Shown: piece after piece, positions 25,847 to 33,326 of the stretch
Numbering within the stretch: position 1 is the stretch's first letter
Layout of the letters: each line of letters starts with the position of its first letter
Assembly (NCBI GenBank): GCA_947857085.1
Contig: CANUDF010000013.1
Span: forward strand, 1-34,171
DNA from: Candidatus Gastranaerophilales bacterium
GTDB lineage: Bacteria; Cyanobacteriota; Vampirovibrionia; Gastranaerophilales; Gastranaerophilaceae
Length of the DNA stretch: 34,171 nucleotides
Reading direction: 5' to 3'
Made by a program: the position numbers and the translations under genes
The notes under the pieces: model-generated
What the model was told of the DNA's origin: nothing
The model's input: the letters and a program-made list of their open reading frames with translations, nothing else
The model's database searches: none

Positions 25847-26929
25847 ATGAAAATGACAAAAGAAACAAACACAGAAAAAGTAATAGGCATACCGAGAGCA
25901 ATGTCTTTCTATAATAATTACCCGTTTTATTACGGATTTTTTACTGATTTAGGAATAAAAATTGTGTTATCTGATGTAACAACGAAGCAGACAATGTCAA
26001 GCGGTTCTGCTCTTGTTGTAACGGAAACCTGCTTGCCTATAAAAGTTTACATAGGTCATATATTAAATTTAATTGACAAAGGTGTTGATAAAATTTTAGT
26101 ACCGTCAATCCAGTCAATAGCACCGAAAATTTATAACTGTTCTAAAATACGAGGCCTGCCAGATCTTGTAAGAAATGTTGTAAAACGTGATTTTACAATG
26201 GTTGAAGCAACTCTTGACAAATCAGAAAAAAATCAAGGGCTGTATGAATTTCTGGCTGAAATGGCCGCTCCTTTCGGAATAACAGATGAAAAAATTATCA
26301 AAAAAGCATCAAAAGCCGGCTGGAGATGTTACAATAATTTTCATATTATGTCGAAATCCGGCATGAGCTATAAAAAAGCAATTAACTACGCTATACAAGG
26401 TAAGGTATTTATTGAAAACCAGACAAAAGAATACCCTATATCAATAGCACTTGTATCTCATGGATATAATATCTATGATGACAGAACCTGTATGAAAATC
26501 TTTGACAAACTTGAAGCCATGGATGTAAAAGTATTTACATCATTACAATTATCAAATGAACAGCTTGATGACGGCATCACGTCATTAGGAAACGAACAAT
26601 ACTGGGCAAATGAATATGAAATGACTGGAAGTGCCGGACATTATTTAAAAGATAATAAAGTGGACGGTATTATAACATTGACAGCTTTTGGCTGCGGCCC
26701 TGATTCGTTAATGGTAGAAAGAATTACAAGAAAAGCAAAAAGATTTAATAAACCCCTTTTAAATCTAACTATCGATGAACACACAGGCGAAGCCGGTTTT
26801 ATAACAAGGCTTGAGGCATTTGTTGATATGCTTTTCCGTAAAAAACGTGCAAATATAATTAACAAAATTGAAATAGACGGTCACAAATCTGAATTTATAC
26901 CAAATACAAACTTTATAGAAACGAAATAA
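25847..26929 (+). CDS. DUF2229/COG3580-type protein related to acyl-CoA dehydratase activases
   Basis: A 360-residue protein of the family found as the C-terminal part of, or beside, 2-hydroxyacyl-CoA dehydratase activases. Typical blocks are IGIPRAMSFYNNYPFYYGFF, SALVVTETCLPIKVYIGHI, LVPSIQSIAPKIYNCSKIRGLPD, LTAFGCGPDSLMVERI and LTIDEHTGEAGFITRLEAFVDML. The conserved cysteines (ETCLPIK, FGCGPD) suggest Fe-S cluster binding, as known for the superfamily. No ASKHA ATPase domain is fused or adjacent, nor a COG3581 partner, so the role is open. ATGs at 25847 and 25853 are both possible; GGGAT upstream favours the second slightly. Confidence 0.82.
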   Translation: MKMTKETNTEKVIGIPRAMSFYNNYPFYYGFFTDLGIKIVLSDVTTKQTMSSGSALVVTETCLPIKVYIGHILNLIDKGVDKILVPSIQSIAPKIYNCSKIRGLPDLVRNVVKRDFTMVEATLDKSEKNQGLYEFLAEMAAPFGITDEKIIKKASKAGWRCYNNFHIMSKSGMSYKKAINYAIQGKVFIENQTKEYPISIALVSHGYNIYDDRTCMKIFDKLEAMDVKVFTSLQLSNEQLDDGITSLGNEQYWANEYEMTGSAGHYLKDNKVDGIITLTAFGCGPDSLMVERITRKAKRFNKPLLNLTIDEHTGEAGFITRLEAFVDMLFRKKRANIINKIEIDGHKSEFIPNTNFIETK

Positions 26930-26930
26930 A

Positions 26931-26955
26931 AAGAGGCTCTTTTAGCCTCTTTTTT
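26931..26955. terminator. Bidirectional intrinsic terminator
   Basis: AGAGGCT (26932-26938), loop CTTTT, AGCCTCT (26944-26950), with A's before and T's after. It serves the plus-strand DUF2229 gene and the minus-strand prepilin-like gene that ends at 26963. Confidence 0.88.
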
Positions 26956-26962
26956 AGTTATT

Positions 26963-28012
26963 TCATTTTATAATACAAAGGATTTTATTGTATCCGTAAT
27001 TATTACCGTGATCAGGGGAAGAATGATCCAGCGTAAATACCCGTCCCCAGCCCCTGCCGGATATATCCTGTCCACCCCATTCCGTAACTTCTTCATTAGA
27101 CCATAAGAAAAACTGTTCCTCTGTAGCCAATGTTGGCAATCCATATGAAGCGGCAAGTTCTGCATTAAATTTACCGTCTATCCTTTTATCTGCTGCGGCC
27201 TGGCCGCCATATAACTTTGAAGCTATTTCTGCAAGCTGAGCTCTTGACGGCAAATTATCAAGTCCGCCGCAAGTTTTTACAGCACCTGCCCAGTAATTAT
27301 GTTCATCATTACAAGAAATTCCAAGTTCATCTTTTAAGGCCTCACATTCAGCACCAGATAGGCCAATACCATTTAATGCGGCACTATAACATGTACCATT
27401 AAGTTTAAACGCACACAGCCCATTAAGGCTCAATACATTAAGGCTTCGTAAATCTTTTCCGCTTGTGTTTGGGCTTTTAAACCCTGATGTATCATATAAT
27501 ATTGCCAGACAGTCACTTCCGGTTATCTGATTACTGTATGGGTCTTGTCTACAGTTGGGGTTATATGCAATTAACCCGTTAATACCGTTTGCAAATTGTA
27601 CACCTACCAGCTCAGTATTCCATTCAAGACCAAAATGACTTGATGATTTGAAAGTTGACAGATTAACTTCTGAAACATCCTGGTCTCCGCTGCCCCAATA
27701 AACTTTTTCAGAAAAACAGTTTGTCAAATTACTGCTGCATATTTTAGTAATTTTAATATGTTTTGCTAATTCATTCACAAAATCTTTTGTATTTTTATAT
27801 CCAGCAAGAGTTTGCTGTGTATTCATCACGCGGGTAGCTTCTTCTAACTTTCTCTCAAAAACTTGTGCTGAAGTATTCCAGGATTTATTCTGATAATTTT
27901 GTACAAGTGCAGGTATAGTTAAAGCGGCTACAACACCTATAATAGCTAAAGTTATAAGAACTTCAGCTAAGGTAAATCCCTTAGACCATAAGTGACAAGA
28001 ACTATAATTCAT
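26963..28012 (-). CDS. Prepilin-like surface protein with type IV leader
   Basis: 349 residues from the ATG at 28012. The leader MNYSSCHLWSKG is followed by the prepilin peptidase site G|FTLAEV and a hydrophobic helix (LITLAIIGVVAALTIPALV). This is the N-terminus of type IV pilins and type II pseudopilins; the Glu of FTLAE is the usual Glu5. The exported domain shares MNTQQTLAGYKNT and DPYSNQITG...SCLAILYDTSG with the 1-849 gene. The C-terminal part (LPSRAQLAEI, FFLWSNEE, GRVFTLD) resembles DUF1566/Fib_succ_major, which is inference. This start has no Shine-Dalgarno but lies 9 nt after a perfect -10 box. An upstream ATG at 28116, with a strong Shine-Dalgarno, would read into this frame only if the G9 run at 28081-28089 had ten Gs. 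TTG at 28021 is also in frame. Confidence 0.85.
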   Translation of the reverse strand: MNYSSCHLWSKGFTLAEVLITLAIIGVVAALTIPALVQNYQNKSWNTSAQVFERKLEEATRVMNTQQTLAGYKNTKDFVNELAKHIKITKICSSNLTNCFSEKVYWGSGDQDVSEVNLSTFKSSSHFGLEWNTELVGVQFANGINGLIAYNPNCRQDPYSNQITGSDCLAILYDTSGFKSPNTSGKDLRSLNVLSLNGLCAFKLNGTCYSAALNGIGLSGAECEALKDELGISCNDEHNYWAGAVKTCGGLDNLPSRAQLAEIASKLYGGQAAADKRIDGKFNAELAASYGLPTLATEEQFFLWSNEEVTEWGGQDISGRGWGRVFTLDHSSPDHGNNYGYNKILCIIK

Positions 28013-28021
28013 AATGACCAA

Positions 28022-28050
28022 ATTATAGTACCAGTCCAGAAATTTGTCAA
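28022..28050 (-). promoter_or_regulatory. Exact-consensus sigma-70 promoter inside the prepilin 5' region
   Basis: Minus strand: TTGACA (28045-28050), a spacer of exactly 17 bp, TATAAT (28022-28027). Both hexamers are perfect. The expected start point is near 28015, three bases before the ATG at 28012, giving an almost leaderless mRNA. Confidence 0.7.
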
Positions 28051-28068
28051 ATCCCTTGCTATGAGAGG

Positions 28069-28116
28069 TTAGCTGTGACGCCCCCCCCCGAGATCCCTAA
28101 TAAAAAACTTTTTCAT
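28069..28116 (-). CDS. Short upstream frame with G9 run, possible off-phase prepilin start
   Basis: AGGAGG lies just upstream of the ATG at 28116, the best ribosome site near this gene. The frame reads MKKFFIRDLGGGRHS and stops at TAA (28069-28071). The three glycines are the G9 homopolymer. With one extra G the frame continues without a stop through 28012 into the prepilin, giving a 47-residue leader before G|FTLAEV. With 11 Gs it hits TAG soon after. So this is either the OFF state of a phase-variable gene, a decayed original start, or a sequencing error in the run. Confidence 0.55.
   Translation of the reverse strand: MKKFFIRDLGGGRHS
28081..28089. repeat. C9/G9 homopolymer tract
   Basis: Nine C on the plus strand (nine G on the coding minus strand), a few codons after the ATG at 28116. 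Runs of this length are striking in such AT-rich DNA; the only other one seen is at the window end, in the same type of gene. Confidence 0.9.
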
Positions 28117-28137
28117 GGCTCCTCCTTTTTCCTTTTG

Positions 28138-28166
28138 ATTATAGCAAATTTATTTATTTTGCGCAA
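28138..28166 (-). promoter_or_regulatory. Sigma-70 type promoter upstream of the G9 frame
   Basis: Minus strand: TTGCGC (28161-28166), 17-bp spacer, TATAAT (28138-28143). Transcription would start about 15 nt before the ATG at 28116 and include its AGGAGG. The promoter lies directly after the rpsU terminator. Confidence 0.7.
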
Positions 28167-28172
28167 CAAAAA

Positions 28173-28197
28173 AAGAATCCGTAAGGATTCTTTTTTA
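28173..28197 (-). terminator. Intrinsic terminator of rpsU
   Basis: On the minus strand AAGAATCC, loop TTAC, GGATTCTT, then a T run. It begins about 10 nt after the rpsU stop and separates rpsU from the prepilin promoter. Confidence 0.88.
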
Positions 28198-28204
28198 CTA
28201 TTTG

Positions 28205-28378
28205 CTACACTTTTCTTTTGCGGGCAGCTTCTGATTTACGTTTTCTTTTTACGCTTGGCTTTTCATATCTTTCACGTTTTTTAACTTCAGATAAAATGCC
28301 TGCTTTTTGGATTTTTTTCTTAAAACGTCTCAATGCACTTTCGATTGACTCGTTTTCTCCAACTTTAACTTCTGCCAT
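28205..28378 (-). CDS. rpsU: 30S ribosomal protein S21
   Basis: A 57-residue protein beginning [19 protein letters not shown], with the S21 pattern [26 protein letters not shown] and a very basic C-terminus ([13 protein letters not shown]). S21 binds the 30S platform near the anti-Shine-Dalgarno end of 16S rRNA and helps mRNA initiation. The ATG at 28378 has AGGTGGTG upstream. It is monocistronic, with its own terminator. Confidence 0.95.
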   Translation of the reverse strand: MAEVKVGENESIESALRRFKKKIQKAGILSEVKKRERYEKPSVKRKRKSEAARKRKV

Positions 28379-28459
28379 TTATATTTTCACCACCTTTATA
28401 AATCTTGTATTAGGGTTCAGCTTGTATAATAACACAAACCAAAATAAATAGCAATACAT

Positions 28460-28675
28460 CTACTTAAGTACAGCTTTATTTAAACGGTGAAAATTATCTT
28501 TTCTACCTTTCTTTTTAGGAACAGAGCTTACAAAAGTATCAGGACGTTCACCTAAAAGTCTTTTTGCAGACTCAATTAATTTAGGATCAATATTTTTAGC
28601 AGTCTTTTTAACAGGTTGTACTGCACCAATTTTAATTAAATAGTTTTTATACTGATAAGGGTTCATTAAATCCAT
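28460..28675 (-). CDS. Hypothetical small basic protein
   Basis: 71 residues, Lys/Arg-rich, no membrane span (MDLMNPYQYKNYLIKIGA at the start; KKKGRKDNFHRLNKAVLK at the end). It begins 32 bp after the SNF2 helicase stop and is probably the last gene of the gpmI-helicase operon. No Shine-Dalgarno is clear; the second Met (28666) is an alternative start. The function is unknown; the charge suggests nucleic-acid or ribosome binding, but that is only a guess. Confidence 0.6.
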   Translation of the reverse strand: MDLMNPYQYKNYLIKIGAVQPVKKTAKNIDPKLIESAKRLLGERPDTFVSSVPKKKGRKDNFHRLNKAVLK

Positions 28676-28707
28676 ATATATACTAAAACAAAGAAATATT
28701 TTTTTTG

Positions 28708-31683
28708 CTATGCAGATAAAGTAAATATATTATATATTTCTTCATCAGAAAGTTCTGTGATAATCTTTTCGCCTTCATAAACTGCTAAATCAGCAAGTTC
28801 TTTTTTAGATTTTAACATCTCGTCAATTTTTTCTTCGAAAGTTCCCAATGTAATCATGCGATGAACCATTACGTTTTTATCCTGACCTATACGGTAAGTT
28901 CTGTCTGTTGCCTGGTCCTCAACCGCAGGGTTCCACCATAAATCGTAGTGAATTACGTTTGTTGCGCTTGTAAGGTTAAGTCCTGTTCCTCCGGCTTTTA
29001 AAGACAATATCATAACTTTTGTATTGTCATCATTCTGGAATTTTTCAATCAATTCTTCCCGCTGCGGAACAGTCAAAGAACCGTGGAAGAATAAAGGCTC
29101 AGTATTACATTCTTCAGCAATAACTTTTGTAAGAATATCACCCATTTCTTTATATTGTGTGAAAATAAGTGTCTTTTCATTATTTTCAAGAATAGTCTGA
29201 ACTGTAGAAATACATTTTTCCATTTTTCCTGATAATTCTTTCCCCATTTCTCCTGATTTTAAGAATTGATACGGGTGATTACAAATTTGTTTAAGTGCTG
29301 TAATAAGTTTAAATATGTTGCCGCGTCTGTTAATACCTGTAAACCCGCTGATTTTTTCCATCATTTCATTAAGAGTTTTTTCATATAAAACAGCTTGAGG
29401 TTTTGACAGATAACAGTATTCATTAAGAACCATTTTTTCAGGCAGATCGGTAATTACGTGCTTGTCTGTTTTTAAACGTCTCAATACAAAAGGCGACACA
29501 GACATTTTTAATTTTGCCGCGCGGGAAGTCTCTTTAAACCTTTCAATAGGTATGGCGTAACTTTTTTGGAAATCTTTTAATGAGCCCAAATACCCTTTAT
29601 TAATGAAATCAAAAATACTCCATAATTCTGTTAATCTGTTTTCGACAGGAGTACCTGTCATAGCTATTTTTACATCAGATTTTAACATCTTAATTGCAAG
29701 CGTTTGTGCAGTATCCGGATTTTTTATATTTTGGGCTTCGTCTACAATAATTACGCCCCAGTTGTGTTTTTTAAGTTCCTCAACATCAATCCGCATAATT
29801 GCATACGTTGTCATTATTACATCATGCTTAACATCAAGTTTTCTTTCAGTACCGTGATATACGACTGCATCAAGATTAGGAGCAAACATTTGAAGCTCTT
29901 TCATCCAGTTACCCATAAGAGTTGTAGGACAAATTACAAGAACTGGTTTTGTCAATGTACCTTCTTCTTTCATTTTAAGAATTAAACTTATAACCTGAAT
30001 TGTTTTTCCCAGCCCCATATCATCAGCCATACAAGCGCCGAAACCTTTTGATATATTTGTCCATAACCATTTCAAACCAATTTGCTGATAAGGTCTCAAT
30101 TCACCCTGCAAAGTCTGCGGAACAGTAACTTCAACAGGTTTGGTAAAATCTTTTATAACTCTTGCAAAGGCATCATCATAATCAAAATCGTATTCATCAA
30201 TCTGGCCTGACATAGCCGCATGAATTAACTCCATTCTGGACATTGATTTTAAGTTAGCTTTTGCAACCTGTTCAAATATTTTTTTGCTTTCTTCTTTATC
30301 AACCAGTACGTATTTGTTTTTATATTTGATTAAACCTGTACTGTTTTCAACAAGTTTGTTAAATTCTTCCAGAGAAATCTTGTCATTTCCGATTGCAATT
30401 TCATAAGAAAAATCAAGAATATCATCAAGAGAAATCTTAGCAGAAGAATTGCTGTTAAATATATCAGCTAAATCAGATGAACGCGAAGCCTTAACTTTTG
30501 CATTGATAGAAGCTCTCGGAACAACGACATTCACAAGTTCATCAGGCAAAATAACATCAATCTGGGCTTTTTGAAGATAATATGCTGTTTGGGTAATAAT
30601 TTTATAAACTTCGTTTAAGTTTAAATCAAGTGCGAGTTTTTCTTCATCTTCAAACAAATCTTCAAGTTCCGGCATATATCGAATTGCATAATTCAATTGT
30701 TTTTCAACAATTCTTGCAATGTCTGATGAATTAGCGCCAAAGACTTTTTCTTCAGTATACAGTTCATCAATCAAGACGCTTTCATCTGTTTTTCTGTTTT
30801 TAATATGAACTTTCAGCCTGAATAACTCGTCTTCAATTCTTTCAATTTTAAAGAAAGGAATTACATCGTATTTACCGAGATAAAGCTCATCAAACCACTG
30901 TGCAAAACTTTCTGCTATATCCAGACCTTTCATAACAGAACGCTGTTCTAAATCTTTTATCAGGTAAGTTCCGGATTTAACATCTTTAAAACGGTAAGCT
31001 TTTATACCTAAAAATTTATAAATAACATAATTAAGATAATTATAAATAAACTCATATACGAAATTTTTAGGCTTTTCGCCTTTAATAAATAAATCCTCGG
31101 GAATATTTTCCTCAAACTGGTTCACAATACGAGCTAATTGCTGGTTTGAAATAATCGGCTCATAAACAATTCTGAACATTTGCCCGCTTGGTGTCCGTTT
31201 GACAGTAGGTATAAAGTATAATTTTTCAATTAACTTCATAACAAAATAAGTCAATTTGTTCATATAAATGAAAGTTGGAGTCAATGCTTCCAAATCAACA
31301 ATATTACCAAACCCGCCAAAGTAATCAAGAACAATGTCAAGCGCCATAGCATAGCCTACATCTTTACCGAGCACCTGAGAATTAAATCTGAAAAGCGAAC
31401 CTTTAGACTTTAGATAATATTGAAAATTATTTGTCGGCGTAACGAAAAAGGATAACTTGTCTTTTTCATTTACGAGATAAAAATTTGTATTTCTTGCCGG
31501 AGTGTAAGGGCTTAAGAATACACCTTCAAACTCATCTTCGACAATCTGATATATCATGCTGAGTGTATAACGGAAGTCTTTATTTTTAAAGCCTTCCGGA
31601 TTTTCGCTTAAATTAAAAAATAATTCATCAACATTATTCTTTTTAAAAGAAAAATCTATATCCCAGTTCTTAATATCAGTCAT
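28708..31683 (-). CDS. SNF2-family DNA-dependent ATPase / helicase
   Basis: A 991-residue protein. The N-terminal ~530 residues have no obvious domain and no SWIM zinc finger. The C-terminal half is a SNF2 ATPase: LRPYQQIGLKWLW, Walker A in DDMGLGKT, Walker B VDEAQNIKN, motif III MTGTPVENRLTELWSIFDF, then the helicase C lobe with LIFTQYKEMGDIL, SLKAGGTGLNLTSA, DLWWNPAVEDQATDRTYRIGQ (motifs V-VI). It should translocate on duplex DNA and remodel protein-DNA complexes; in bacteria, RapA-like or repair roles are known for relatives. All ATPase motifs look intact. TAAGGA precedes the ATG at 31683, 10 bp after gpmI. Confidence 0.92.
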   Translation of the reverse strand: MTDIKNWDIDFSFKKNNVDELFFNLSENPEGFKNKDFRYTLSMIYQIVEDEFEGVFLSPYTPARNTNFYLVNEKDKLSFFVTPTNNFQYYLKSKGSLFRFNSQVLGKDVGYAMALDIVLDYFGGFGNIVDLEALTPTFIYMNKLTYFVMKLIEKLYFIPTVKRTPSGQMFRIVYEPIISNQQLARIVNQFEENIPEDLFIKGEKPKNFVYEFIYNYLNYVIYKFLGIKAYRFKDVKSGTYLIKDLEQRSVMKGLDIAESFAQWFDELYLGKYDVIPFFKIERIEDELFRLKVHIKNRKTDESVLIDELYTEEKVFGANSSDIARIVEKQLNYAIRYMPELEDLFEDEEKLALDLNLNEVYKIITQTAYYLQKAQIDVILPDELVNVVVPRASINAKVKASRSSDLADIFNSNSSAKISLDDILDFSYEIAIGNDKISLEEFNKLVENSTGLIKYKNKYVLVDKEESKKIFEQVAKANLKSMSRMELIHAAMSGQIDEYDFDYDDAFARVIKDFTKPVEVTVPQTLQGELRPYQQIGLKWLWTNISKGFGACMADDMGLGKTIQVISLILKMKEEGTLTKPVLVICPTTLMGNWMKELQMFAPNLDAVVYHGTERKLDVKHDVIMTTYAIMRIDVEELKKHNWGVIIVDEAQNIKNPDTAQTLAIKMLKSDVKIAMTGTPVENRLTELWSIFDFINKGYLGSLKDFQKSYAIPIERFKETSRAAKLKMSVSPFVLRRLKTDKHVITDLPEKMVLNEYCYLSKPQAVLYEKTLNEMMEKISGFTGINRRGNIFKLITALKQICNHPYQFLKSGEMGKELSGKMEKCISTVQTILENNEKTLIFTQYKEMGDILTKVIAEECNTEPLFFHGSLTVPQREELIEKFQNDDNTKVMILSLKAGGTGLNLTSATNVIHYDLWWNPAVEDQATDRTYRIGQDKNVMVHRMITLGTFEEKIDEMLKSKKELADLAVYEGEKIITELSDEEIYNIFTLSA

Positions 31684-31693
31684 AAATTCCTTA

Positions 31694-33223
31694 CTATTTT
31701 ATCAACGAATCACAAGTCATTTCTTTTGGTTTTTCAATTCCAAGCAATTGAAGAACAGTAGGCGCTATATTACAAAGAGCGCCGTCTCCCTGCTTTAATT
31801 TTACGCCCGCAGGAGCATTAATCAAAACAAACGGAACTTCATTTGTCGTGTGAGCAGTTTGAGGCTTTCCGGTTTCTTCATTAACCATAACTTCAGAGTT
31901 GCCATGGTCAGCTGTCAAAAGCATAATGACATCATGTTTTTTGCAGGCATCTGCAATTTTTCCGACACATTCATCAACAACATGGCAAGCTTTAGTTGCT
32001 GCTTCAAGAACACCTGTATGACCAACCATATCAGGATTTGCAAAATTAACAAGTATAAAACCGTATTGAGGGTCATCAATCGCTTTTAACACATTTTCGC
32101 AAACTTCGGGTGCACTCATCTCCGGCTGCATATCATAAGTAGCAACCTTAGGAGATGCAACCAGCACGCGGGTTTCGTGAGGCTGAGGCTCATCTATACC
32201 GCCGTTAAAGAAAAATGTAACGTGTGCATATTTTTCTGTTTCGGCTGTTCTAAATTGTTTGATGCCGTTAGCTTCCAGAACATCACCCAAGATATTTACC
32301 AAATGTTCTTTAGGGAACGCTACAGGGAAAGTAAAGTCTTCATTGTAGCTTGTCATTGTAACATAGCAGATATTTTTCAAAACTTTTTTTCTGTCAAAGC
32401 CGTCAAAGTCTGCAAAATTAAGTGCTTTAGAAATTTCACGCGCCCTGTCTGGTCTATAATTAAAGAATATAATTGAATCATTATCGTGAATTCTGGATTC
32501 TTCTCCGCCGATAACCGTCGGTAATACAAATTCATCATTATCACCGCGTTCGTAAGAAAGTTTTACGCCTTCGCAAGCAGAAGAAGCGTGTTCGCCCTCG
32601 CCAAGCAATAATGCATTGTAACCTTTTTCAACTCTGTCCCAGCGGTTATCCCTGTCCATAATATAATAACGCCCGATAATAGTTGCTACAGGCGGCAAAC
32701 CGTATTTTTTAAGCTCATCTTCAACAGGCTGGATAAAATTGCAGGCACTTTGCGGAGGAGTATCACGTCCGTCCAAAAATGCGTGAACATAAACTTTTTT
32801 CAATCCGTTATCAGCAGCAAGTTTAATCAAAGCCATAACATGTTCAAGAGATGAGTGAACACCGCCGGTTGATACAAGACCGAAAATATGCAAAGCTGAA
32901 TTATTTTTCTTTGCATGTTCAACAGCCATTAAAAATCTTTCATTCTTAAAGAAAGATCCGTCTTTTATAGCATTGTTAATTCTGGATAAATCCTGATAAA
33001 CAATTCTTCCTGCACCTAAATTTAAGTGACCTACTTCGCTGTTGCCCATTTGCCCAGCAGGCAGACCAACATATTCGCCGTCTGCGTGAAGTTTCATAAA
33101 TTGTTCTTCTTTTTCTAATTTATCAACATGAACAGGGTTCGCTAATTTGGTTGCATCGTATTTTGCAGAACCTTTTGAAATGCCCCATCCATCCATAATA
33201 CATAACAATACTCTTTTAGACAT
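31694..33223 (-). CDS. gpmI: 2,3-bisphosphoglycerate-independent phosphoglycerate mutase
   Basis: A 509-residue two-domain alkaline-phosphatase-superfamily enzyme that interconverts 3- and 2-phosphoglycerate in glycolysis, with Mn2+. Metal and active-site motifs are CIMDGWG near the start, GQMGNSEVGHLNLGAG with the phosphoserine, HAFLDGRDTPP, NYRPDRARE, NFANPDMVGHTG and LTADHGNSE. Length is typical. The ATG at 33223 has GAGGGGA upstream. It is the first gene of the gpmI - SNF2 helicase - small protein unit and has a good promoter. Confidence 0.97.
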   Translation of the reverse strand: MSKRVLLCIMDGWGISKGSAKYDATKLANPVHVDKLEKEEQFMKLHADGEYVGLPAGQMGNSEVGHLNLGAGRIVYQDLSRINNAIKDGSFFKNERFLMAVEHAKKNNSALHIFGLVSTGGVHSSLEHVMALIKLAADNGLKKVYVHAFLDGRDTPPQSACNFIQPVEDELKKYGLPPVATIIGRYYIMDRDNRWDRVEKGYNALLLGEGEHASSACEGVKLSYERGDNDEFVLPTVIGGEESRIHDNDSIIFFNYRPDRAREISKALNFADFDGFDRKKVLKNICYVTMTSYNEDFTFPVAFPKEHLVNILGDVLEANGIKQFRTAETEKYAHVTFFFNGGIDEPQPHETRVLVASPKVATYDMQPEMSAPEVCENVLKAIDDPQYGFILVNFANPDMVGHTGVLEAATKACHVVDECVGKIADACKKHDVIMLLTADHGNSEVMVNEETGKPQTAHTTNEVPFVLINAPAGVKLKQGDGALCNIAPTVLQLLGIEKPKEMTCDSLIK

Positions 33224-33259
33224 TATTATATCCCCTCTTATATTTCGTACTATGAACAG

Positions 33260-33288
33260 ATTTTATCAGGAACAGAAAAAAAATTCAA
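33260..33288 (-). promoter_or_regulatory. Sigma-70 type promoter of gpmI
   Basis: Minus strand: TTGAAT (33283-33288), 17-bp spacer, TAAAAT (33260-33265). It lies 37 bp before the ATG and just after the terminator of the neighbouring prepilin-like gene. Confidence 0.65.
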
Positions 33289-33292
33289 GACT

Positions 33293-33317
33293 AAAAAGCC
33301 GAACATAAGTTCGGCTT
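33293..33317 (-). terminator. Intrinsic terminator of the third prepilin-like gene
   Basis: AAGCCGAAC (33296-33304), loop ATAA, GTTCGGCTT (33309-33317). On the minus strand the stem is followed by TTT. It begins 10 bp after the stop at 33327. Confidence 0.88.
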
Positions 33318-33326
33318 AAAAGTTTA

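Noticed and set aside
28021-28284. Plus-strand open frames at 28075-28284 and 28218-28451
   Set aside because: They are antisense shadows over the prepilin 5' region and rpsU; rpsU on the minus strand is unmistakable.
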